Below, piece after piece: positions 34,949 through 45,026 of a DNA stretch of 64,000 nucleotides. The notes below the pieces were generated by a model that was given only the letters and a program-made list of their open reading frames with translations, did not search any database and had not been told where the DNA came from. Both the position numbers and the translations under genes were made by a program. How positions within the stretch are numbered: the first letter of the stretch is position 1; every line of letters starts with the position of its first letter. The stretch is from Onchocerca volvulus (lineage: Eukaryota; Nematoda; Chromadorea; Rhabditida; Onchocercidae): contig HG738138.1 in assembly GCA_000499405.2 (NCBI GenBank), positions 15,516,554 to 15,580,553 of the forward strand. Reading direction: 5' to 3'.

Positions 34949-37900
34949 ATGACGGAAACGGTCGTACATCAGAATCCGGCAATTGTTACGGTTGCTTCAC
35001 CAGCGCATACTGCATGGAAAGTTGATACTCAATCAGTAGTTACCGAACCCATATCCACTTCCCTGGTAATTTGTTTATTTCCTCATTTTTTCTTGTTAAT
35101 GTAGCTAATTGAACTCCATTTTTCATTTGATAGTTTTTCTTCTAATTATCCTTCTTTTCTTTCTAGAAAAAAAAAAAACTTTCTATTACTCTATTAATTA
35201 TGCTGTAGATGTATTGTGGTGTATTACAATAGTAAAAGAAGATCAAGATACCATCGCCAGATTTGCCATTATTATCACCAAAAAGCAGTTTTCTGTAACA
35301 AAACTAGAAATAATTGGTTTTGGCAAGCTTCTCTCACTTTTGTACTTTCTACCTGTTTTACACACTTTTGTGTTCCTATCTGGCTTTCTATGGACTATCC
35401 AACCCATTCAATTCTTTACTATACACAGGAACGCCGATAACAGGTAAACAAGTAAGCGACACTACCATACCAGGTAAATGAGCTGCCCCCCCTGCACCAA
35501 CTATAATAATTTTATAACCTCTTTTCTTGCACAGATTTAGCAAAATTAAGAGTCTTTCTAGTATCCTATACGCAGATATTATAAATACGTCATGCGAAAT
35601 TCCTAATGCTTTTAACATGTCAACAGCATAAACCGTAGTGCTATAGTCTGACTGCCTTTCCATAATTACAGCAACATCTTTTACCCTTTTCTGTCATATT
35701 AAATACAATTTAATTTATTAACTAAACAGTATTCTAGTTAAAAAACAACAAATATTTGATTTATTACTTGTATGAGATTCTCATTAAAATAAAAGTTATA
35801 AATAAGCATCTACATTTAAGATATAGGGACATAAATCTCTATGTCTAATATTACACTTCACTTTTAAGTTCTCTTATCAACATATGAATTATCTACTTTT
35901 GAGATCTAGGGCAAGTGCCATCCGATTTTTGTCAATTGACACAGTACAAAAAGCAAACTTTGGGTACTTAGATATGCCACTTATGCATGGCAGATATTGC
36001 AGCTGTCTCATTTGCTAAATATTTCAGTCGCAACTCTGATGACTCTAAATAGTTCAACAGAGACCGTTTCATTTTAAATCATACAAAATCCGTGTAAAAA
36101 ATTGGTTGAGAAAGATTTCTTATCTTATTCAGCAGAAACGGGTATTGATTGTTTACCATTATCTGTTAAAGATCATTTTTATTGAAGCAAAGTATTCGGT
36201 TTTTCAGGAAATGAGACGTTCATCAAAAGGTGATTTTCCTGGTAGTGTGTCGATTAGTTTGTTTCAAGGTGAACCACGACGAATATTATTCAATCAAAAC
36301 GTATCATCCTCCGTAATTCAAAGTGAAAGGACAAATCCTTTTGATACTAGGTTTATATTTCCTATTTAATTCTGTGCAAATGTGTATATTCTAATAAAGA
36401 AAAATGCTTTCGTGTTTCAAAATTAACCAACATCTTTTTTCAGTGACAATACCAAAGAAGAATTTGCAAGTTCTTCGGATGATTATTTATCAGATAAAGC
36501 TGAAGTTGTATATAGTGGGGACACTGCTCCGTCACAAGTAATGTTGAAATATATTTTTTAACTAGTTTTAATAGGATATCGAAATGAAAAGGAAGTAGTG
36601 TAGTAATATGAATCGTGTATGTTAGATCGGTCACAATAATGAGTAGATGAGTAAAAAACGATTCCTAGCTTTTTGAATATGTAATCTGTACTCACGTAAA
36701 ATGATATAACTTTCGGTGCTTTTATTCAATTTCCATTCTGTGAATGGTATTTCAGGGAACATCTCCTGGTATTAAATGGAAGACTCTGAATAATTCAGAT
36801 GAGGAAACAAGCGATGGTTCTGATGAAGTTGATGGTGATACGGATGATGAAGATAGTAACGATAAAGCTGGTGGTAATTTTCAAAATTTTTAAGTCTATA
36901 GAAACAACTAAATTATTTTTATAATTAATCTGCTTATTACCAATTCAAGACTGTAAGCAGTACCAATGAAAACTGTAAGTTCAAAAAAGCCAGCAGCAAT
37001 CACTAAATGTTGTAAACTCCTTCTGATTGGAGAATTCCTTATCATTTAGTTAAAATGATATAAACATATTCCCTCAAGTGCTGAGGGTAATGTAAAATTT
37101 TTCTGGAATTTGATTTCACTTGTTTTTCAGGTATGTCAGACACGGAAACGAAAAATCTTTTAGAAGATGCAATTGAAGATGAGGAAGAATCTGATTTGGA
37201 AGACAGTAAAACATTAAGTAGTGACATAGAGCGGGGGTCGAAACCGATTCAGGTTCTTAGTTATCGTACTTTTTTGTCTTCTTCAAGAGAAGAAAAAAGA
37301 ATCGAAAGCATGAGGAAGAGGTTACAAGATTCGAAGATCCCTGTTAACTTTGCTTTGACTGGTTGTTACTACTTTGGTTGTACGGTGCGTTTACAAAGAT
37401 CTTGTAGGTATTTGGAGCGAACGTTTTAGGTTTTGAAATTTAACCGCATCCTGACTATTGAAGTCTAAGAGTTCGTGAAGGATTTTGGAGTTTTATTACT
37501 TAGTGCGAAGCTTGCAATAAAGTGTCAGTGAAACAGAATCCATGATTTGTTCTTCTAATATTAGTTTGATTTGGATAAAATAGATAAGTTTTTTTAGGAT
37601 AAAACTTCCTCAGAATCGTTGGTAGATTCATTGTATGGAATGTCCGAAGAACAAAAGGCTTACTATACAAAGTGTTTCAATCACCTAATGAAAAAAACGA
37701 CTGTAAGTATATTATTCAGTATTTTCCAGATTTGAGATTATGTTCTGGATTTCAGAGTAGATATTTTATCATATTTTTTATGATGTGTTTTATTATGTGA
37801 CTTGAAAAATGATTTGTTGTTGTCCAAGATTTAATACCGATTTAATGAAGTGTTTCAATTGTTTATGATATAATTTAATAGAAAAAGCTCATGATATTAT

Positions 37901-40727
37901 TTTTTAAACTATTTCATTCAGTTTGCTTCTTGGATTGTTACTTGTGGTACTTATTTCAAGAAAAGAAATGTGGAATATTTTTTTGCAGGGTTACAGTGAT
38001 ATAAATGGTGCTATTTGTGGTGCAAACGAACATGTTGTTGAGTTTTTCAAGCGAAGCGGTTTAGATCGTGAAAAACTATCTAAAATTTGGAGTTTAAGTG
38101 ATGTGAACGAAGATGGCTATTTGGATTTGAATGAATTCTCAGCTGCTATGCATCTTATTGTCCTGCATATCAAGGTAGCTATTTTAACTGGTTAGGAATC
38201 AGCTGATTATTCTTTTAGAATTACATGAAATTTTTGAAATGCATTTTTTATTCTACTCAGCACTATTTGCAGCATTTTATATCTCGCTTATATTATATCC
38301 AGTTCAAGTTTTATAGGAAATTTCTAAAATAAGCACTTTTTGTTTGAAAATTTTCTAACGTACATGGTTTTGGCCACGGTAGACTCATTTTCTTGTTTTT
38401 AGGGTTACATTCCTATTCCAGATGTTATTCCATTTGAAATTAGTCCTCCAGTTATGCCACGTCGAGATATTCTACAATCGACTGCTGGTTTGTAAATTTC
38501 AATACTAGGTTCCATCTAGCCAAAACTTTTTTGAGGGTTTGATGTTTTTTTTCTTTTTGCATCCAATTTTTAATACAAAATTCCAATGATATATTATATA
38601 TATAAGTTTACAGTATCTGCAAATCATGCAGATGACAACAATAACAGACAAGGAGCAAAAACACGAACATCTAAAATCATGCAAGATTGGAAACAGTTCG
38701 ATTATGATGATGCTGTAGCAGGGATATCACTTGGATATTGTCCACAACAGTACCATTCCTTCAGTGATGAGCATCTTCATATTCAACCAGAAAACCAAGT
38801 TCATCATTTATTTAAATCTTTTCAAGATTTTTTATTGCAGTAATAATAGTTCAGTTATTACATCTTCACTTCTTTTTATTTATAATGACATAAAAGCCAA
38901 AAATTTATTTATTATTTCAAAGATAAGTGACGTATTGTTGATCTTTTTCAAGTCTTCAGTGAAGAAATGTTTTTTTAACTTTGAAAGTATTTTCTGAACA
39001 CTTATCCGATAATTCAGTAGAGATTTTTGCAGGATTCTCCGGAAAGATTAAGCACCTTTTCGGATGTGCCGCCACTTCTTGTTGATGTGCGTCCGACAGC
39101 ACTAAAAGCCACGCAACGTATGATTTATCATGTTGTTGTGAAAATTTTTATTCTAACCGTGGAATGCGCTTAGTTTTTATTCGTGATATGATGACTTATA
39201 GTCTGATCGTCATAACGTTACGTAAGTACTTAGGATTCGTTAATTTTCAGGAAATGTAAAACATTGCTACTAGCAGTTCAAGAATTTTCAATAATTTTCA
39301 GCTATAATTTCTGCAATTACGGCCAAAAATGAATCTCCTTCAAATATGCCATTCAAGGATGCTGCAAATTTTGCATTAAGCCCACAAGCACCTAAGGGAC
39401 CTCCACCGAAGCCACCTCCAAGACCTGCAAATAAAGGACATGGACGCAGTGCAAGTCTAGACTTGAATAATTTTCAAAATTTCGCTGTAACAACATCTGG
39501 GTATATTTTTGCAGTATTTTCAAATTCTGGAAATGTAATTTTGAAAAGTTCACATAACAAATTTTCGGTTATTTGTAGATTAAAAGTGAATCTGGCAGCG
39601 CAAACATCACAACGTGGCGCAACTTTACCAGCACAAGGATCATTACGTCATCCATGCAGTTCTATGCCCTCTGACCCTGCGCGCTTTTCAACAGCAATAG
39701 AATGGCAGGGTAAACTTTTGTAGGATAATTTCTGGTAGAGATTGAATAAGAATTTGATTTCCACGTAGTGATTATGTCACTATGAATTCATTTGTTCCTA
39801 TTTCCTAACCTTTGCTTATTTATTTGGTTCAGTAAATGAAGAATGACTAGAAAAATGAAGAATAGTCTTTACTAAGAAATGACGAAAAAAAAATTCAATC
39901 TCTTTTTCCGTCCACGAAAAATTTTCATTTATATCATCAACATTGTATTGGAAGCGATTCTTCGCTTCAGATTAAAACTCCTCATCCCGATGGATAGCAG
40001 AAAAGATATTAGCTTCGCTGATTATCCCATTTAGGTCAAGTTTATATTCGTACCATAGTTCTGAGATAAAAGGAATGAATTTGAATGTGTTTCATGAAAG
40101 CTTTTTATAGATCCCAGTTCTTCACTTCGACATCCTCCTGCTCCACCATTACCACCACGGTCAACATTTGTAGATGTTAGCGTACAAACAGAAAATACTA
40201 CATCATCACGAAGCTTTAATGATGGACGTGAACTCATTGAATTCAATATTGATATGGGTAGATTATTCATTATTTTTGCAATTTTTTCCAAGCTCGTCTT
40301 TTTCTTTTAGTTTAAGTAATCATTAGCAAAGAATCAGAAGTCTTCAGAATATCTTAATACAAATTTCCGGTTCATTTTTTTGATTAATCACTACTGGCTA
40401 AAAGTAATAAATAAGCTGGAATATGGAAAAAATTCGAAGAAAAAAATAATGGATTTTTTTAAAGAAAAACGTATCGAAGAATTATTGGCAGAAGAAGATA
40501 ACGCAAGTGCAGGTAGTGGTTATACTCCTAACAAATGTGGTGACACAACAGCAAATACATCACCTAGACAAGTGAATTGGCAAGTTCGATGTGATCATTT
40601 GCGTTTATTGAATAGTCATTTGGAAGCGGAACGGGCTAAATTAGCGCAAATTAGGCTTCAGCTTGAGTTGAGGCTTCAAGAAGCAACTGGTAGTAATCAT
40701 CCATCGATGAAGCCAACTTCACTTTGA
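34949..40727 (+). CDS. REPS1-like EH-domain endocytic adaptor
   Basis: Fourteen exons: 34949-35065, 36208-36350, 36444-36537, 36756-36873, 37131-37252, 37598-37702, 37989-38174, 38403-38487, 38614-38798, 39033-39117, 39302-39500, 39579-39709, 40111-40257 and 40405-40727, giving 679 aa. An EH domain lies at about 205-300. It has the ligand-pocket Trp (KIWSLSD, W267) and a complete EF-hand loop at 271-282 (DVNEDGYLDLNE), followed by GYIPIPD. Elsewhere are one NPF motif (82-84), an acidic stretch (about 130-190), a PPPKPPPRP SH3-ligand-type segment (about 447-455) and a helical C-terminus (about 635-665). This layout resembles REPS1/POB1, which links RalBP1 and clathrin-mediated endocytosis. Weak points: exon 5 may run on in frame to 37342, exon 9 uses the donor GTTCAT, and the last acceptor (CTAAAAG) is poor. 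Intron 1 holds a bacterial gene relic. Confidence 0.82.
35388..35697 (-). pseudogene. purE: Wolbachia-type purE fragment (nuclear bacterial insertion)
   Basis: Antisense inside intron 1 of the REPS1-like gene. The frame reads VKDVAVIMERQSDYSTT, MLKALGISHDVFIISAYR, YKIIIVGAGGAAHLPGMV and LPVIGVPVYSKELNGLDS. This is the class I (bacterial) PurE, N5-carboxyaminoimidazole ribonucleotide mutase of purine synthesis, not the animal PAICS type. An ATG at 35697 followed by a one-base frameshift (GGGTAAAAG region) marks the original start. Only about 102 of the usual 160 or so codons remain before a stop. Key sites are damaged: MERQSD where MGSxSD is normal, and SAYRILER where SAHRTPER is normal. The gene is therefore dead. 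Presence in a nematode intron points to transfer from the endosymbiont Wolbachia. Confidence 0.88.
35889..36072 (-). pseudogene. Second frameshifted bacterial-looking ORF, same insertion
   Basis: From ATG 36072 the frame reads MKRSLLNYLESSELRLKYLA, then NETAAISAMHKWHI and a stop. One base away, overlapping at about 35970, the next frame continues SKYPKFAFCTVSIDKNRMAL and ALDLKSR to TAA at 35889. The total is 184 nt, a multiple of three plus one, so a single-base frameshift in a roughly 60-codon ORF explains both halves. It is on the same strand as the purE relic, 191 nt upstream of its ATG, with A+T-rich spacer between. I infer it is the neighbouring Wolbachia gene. The family is not recognised. 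Confidence 0.6.
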
Positions 40728-42636
40728 AACTTTTTTGATTTCTTATTCATTTCCCTCTAGCTTTTTGATTCGATTTGCTTTCTAATATCTCCCTATTTCC
40801 CTCTTTCTCTATCCTCTCCTTCTTTGTTATTGTTGTTCTTAATGTAGTGATAGCTGGCAGTGTAATGGCTGCTTTCTCCCTTGGAAAAAAATGTACTCAA
40901 AAGTTTCAAATTAAAGTATGAAGCGAGTTCATATTCTTGTGGTGAACAGTTGATAGCTCTAAATTGGTTGCATTTATTTTATAGTTCAGAAAAGTGTTAC
41001 AGCTATCGATATTTATAGTATCATTTGGGCTAAACTTATTATCTTTTGGGAGATTTACATGAGGCTATATCTAATTACATTCATTTAAGGATGGTAAAGC
41101 CTTTTTTCTTCCTTTAAGTTATAGTTTATATATGTAAAATCTGTGGTATTTATTCCTTTGGTATACATATCAGATGCTCATTGTGCAATAACTTATCTCT
41201 GTATTCAGCACAAATTTCATTAACAAAAGATTGTATAGCGAAAAATTCAAAATGTATCAATTTTCACGAGTATTTTCTACAATTAGATATATATTAGATA
41301 TAATGGATGTAGCAATATTTTCTATTTAAATTGATTTGTAAGTTTTAAATTAATTGATTAGGAGATTTCGAAATATGTGTAAATAGAGAACGAGTCTCCC
41401 AGCATCTTTGGTTATAATTTATAATTTTCATTTCTTCATTTCGTTTTCCGAAATCTCCCTCTTTTCGTTCGTTTCTGTCAAATAATAATGCAAAAGTAAA
41501 ATTAACCTGGAATGGAGAAGAAATCAAAGATCAATGACAGCTAGACAGGACAATTTTATTGCAATTGTGCTGGTCATTCGTTCGGTTCGCAATGCTTTTT
41601 TTAAATGATTCCCTGAATTCTTCTTAGACGTAATTGAATTGTTTGTTGCTGATACTTTTGAAAATTTGATCGTCATGACATCATAACGAGTCTAGATTAT
41701 TTGAACATTTTTGAATTTTCGCAAATGAAATTTTTTTTCATTCAATTTCATTTTAAGAAAAGAATTATTCAGATATTCTGAACAGTCTTTTCCTTATTTT
41801 CCTAAAGAAGCTGCGTGGTTGTAATTATGTATTGAACAGGTATTCTACGTATTTCTATTTATTCTATCTGCAAAATGATAAAATTGGAAGTTCTTTCACA
41901 TATCTACATAATACACACAAAAAAACGCAAAAATGAACTTTTATCATTCATTTCGTAAAATTATAATACCGAGTAGGGAAAACTATTACCGTCATGTTCT
42001 TTCTGTTGTACCTCCTTCCAAAATGCTTTGATTCATATCCAGAAAACTTCCTTTTCTCTTTCATTTGCTCTTGACTTTAGTAGCACAGTTTAATCTTGCA
42101 TTGTATTCTCCCATTTCATTTTGTTTTAAATCTCCGCTTTGCTAAATGTACATTAAATAATTTTTAATTTTTTCATTTGTCTCTACATAATGAATTCAAA
42201 AATTTCGAAAAAACGAAAAATTATATCATGATAACAATGAAGGCAGTATAAATAAATGGTTATGGTTAATGGAATTAAAAAATTCTCAGAAATTCAAGTT
42301 CTCTATTTTTTTTTTTTTTAGATTTTAGGAATTAGTTTTCCAACAAATATAAAATTCAAAATTATGGATTAAAGCATAAAAAAGCAGCATATTTTGCTTT
42401 CTACTTTCTCATTTATTATGTGGAAAATAATATGTATTTTCATGAGCAGCGAAATTTATCTAGATGTAAATTTGGCATAAATTTGTTTCATTTTTAGTCA
42501 ATTGCGAGCAATTTACATTTAATTAATTATTGGTCGGAGAATTTTTTATGTAAAAAATTCCATCAAAATATGATTTAAGTGATAAACGATCAATGAAATA
42601 AAATATATAATAAAATTGGAGAAATTTTGATAAATT
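40728..42636. other. Convergent 3' region of the REPS1-like gene and a minus-strand gene
   Basis: The less A+T-rich start (40735-40870) is probably REPS1-like 3' UTR. No further exon seen. Open frames on the minus strand near 41345-41527 have no support. Confidence 0.6.
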
Positions 42637-43933
42637 TTATAATTTTCTTATATTAAGCTTTTCTAATTCATGTTCGCAGTCTTCGACACCTTTTCTCATT
42701 GCTGCATTATTTTCCGCTCCAGCACCCAATGCTTTCATCGTATTTAAGATTTCCGTAGCAGTATTACGGAAATTTACCTGTTAATTTTGGATATAATAGT
42801 AAACAAATGATAATTGGTAGATTTTCAAATGAAAGAAAAATTTTTTTTTCTTTTTCAATTTAATTTTGAATATGTTCCTTGATAATTTTACGAAAATTTC
42901 GTGAAAAAAAAAATCCCAGTTTTAGTGAAGTAAATATTGATAATTTTAATAGGTAAATATCAATTCTTATCCAACTATTTGAACAAGAATTATTCTTTTA
43001 TTAGATATATGTCAAACAGGTATTAGAATTATGAAAAAAATCAAGGAAATTAAATTTGAAATATAAATGTGACATATGAAGTACCGCTCAGTATGTCAGT
43101 CCGAAACTTTTTTTATTCATTAGAAAAAAAAGAAAATCTTATATTGAAATGAATAGTTGAAAATTTTTTACGTTCTCGAAGATGTTTTCTTGAAATTCAT
43201 TTCCTTCTTCACTATTACTTTTATAACCACTGTCAACGGATCGCTCTGAATGTACATATGACTGTTGGTATGATAACGAAATCATGAATTCTGATTCTGA
43301 TTCTTCCGTATTACTTGATTTTCCCTAAAAATGAGAAATTGATAACGTCAGTCGATAATATATCAAGAATAAAACAATAATAATAGAGATAAAAAACAGA
43401 AAACTCCAATCTAATGCTAACCTTATATAATGGATTCATTTGCCATTTAACCTTGTTTCGCCGATCTTCCGAAAAATTCTCAACCTTGCTACTTGCACTC
43501 GAGAAAATTTCCTTTTTTCTAAGTCAATATTAATCATAGGTAATCATTGAATTTAATGAATCTTGTTACATTTGGAGTTTGAATGAGTGAGCAATCCAGA
43601 GAGAACTGTTACTGACTAAGAAGATTTAACAATTACGTAGGGTAAAAAAAACTTTTTGAAACAGTAATACTATCACTTTTCAAGATCATGTACGCTATTT
43701 TATAAAGGTACTAGCCAAATTGTCATGTTTCATGAATTTTTAATTTTCATTTTCTCGTTTCCTTCTCTCCTGTCTTTTATTCACTTAGTAGTTCTTTAAT
43801 TGCTTTTGAGTACAACCATTATATGTAAGATAGGAAATGATATCTTTTATTGTAATTTCCGATATATCCTTCTTAGAATTTAAAATTAATAATAGACTGA
43901 TTTTATTTTTATTTTATTTCTTTATTTATTATT

Positions 43934-43999
<66 letters not shown>

Positions 44000-44511
44000 A
44001 AATAATAAATAATAAATAATAAATAATAATAATAAAAATAATAATAATAATTAATAAATAATAAATAATAAATAATAAATAATAAATAATGAATAATAAA
44101 TAATAAATAAGAAATAGTAAATAATAAATAATAAATGACAAATAATAAATAATACTGATGCTAATAATAGCATTAATTTTAAATAACAATGATAATATTG
44201 ATTATTAAAATTAATAATGACGATATTAATTAACAACCAATCCCGTATTATATTTGTTTGGGACAAAATCCTGTAGATTTAAAAACGAAATCATTTTTCA
44301 AATTATCATTCCAAAGATTTACAAGTATAAAGAAACAAAATATCATATTATAGAACTCTATGATTAGTGAATTTTATAAACTGCTATTACTTATTGTAAT
44401 GAAATTTTTAAAAATTTACCTTTCAACTTCTTTCATTAACAAATTAGCAGTTGCTCCACGAGAAAACTTCTCTTCTTCCGTTTTATCCTTCGTTTGAAAT
44501 TTAGAAAGCAT
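42637..44511 (-). CDS. Unrecognised acidic, Ser/Glu-rich intracellular protein (160 aa)
   Basis: Four minus-strand exons: 44511-44420, 43518-43422, 43324-43172 and 42777-42637. All are GT-AG and phases join, which is the main evidence that this is real. Visible pieces are MLSKFQTKDKTEEEKFSRGA, NLLMKEVERKKEIFSSAS, SSNTEESESEFMISLSYQQS, RSVDSGYKSNSEEGNEF, and a helical end NTMKALGAGAENNAAMRKGV then CEHELEKLNIRKL. No signal peptide or membrane segment. The frame stays open upstream of the chosen ATG (STAGENWLIGLVKGKKAKRK), so the start is uncertain and another exon may precede it. Intron 1 contains the long (AAT)n array. No family recognised. Confidence 0.65.
43922..44155. repeat. Long (AAT)n / (AATA) compound microsatellite
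   Basis: About 230 nt of AAT trinucleotides grading into AATAAATAAT units, inside intron 1 (43519-44419) of the minus-strand gene. All Tyr/Ile-rich ORFs here are repeat artefacts. Confidence 0.97.
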
Positions 44512-44955
44512 TGATGAAATTTGGAAAGATTTTCTTTTCGCTTTTTTTCCTTTTACTAATCCAATGAGCCAGTTTTCTCCAGCAGTTGATTAAAAAAAAA
44601 GGAAGTTCATTTTAGTTCTATAGTATTGATAATCAACAGCGAATTTCTTCAGAAATTGCTAATATTTATCAATTTTAATATTCATTAATCAAATTTGGAT
44701 GAAAAAGAAATAGGATGTTTTTATCAATTCATAAATTTATCTTTTATTGATTTATTACGAATAAATTAAAGGATTCGAAAATTTAAAGTATCGATAAAAT
44801 TTCGTTTTACTTTTCCCTAATAACAAAAAATCCAATAAATCACTTGATTTTGAATGTTAAACGTCGAAATCTGTAATGATAGAATTAAACTACTGTTGTT
44901 CCAAAAAGACTGAAATAGTTCACAAACAGAAAAATTGATAAGTGATACATTTATA

Positions 44956-45026
44956 CCACACACACATACATACATATACACACATACATACATGCATACA
45001 CACATACACACATACACACATACATC
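44956..45026. repeat. (CACATA)n-type microsatellite
   Basis: Alternating CACA/CATA units over about 70 nt, purine-pyrimidine alternating throughout. Confidence 0.92.

Noticed and set aside
43935..44266. Tyr/Ile/Leu-rich minus-strand open frames
   Set aside because: Read directly through the (AAT)n microsatellite inside an intron.
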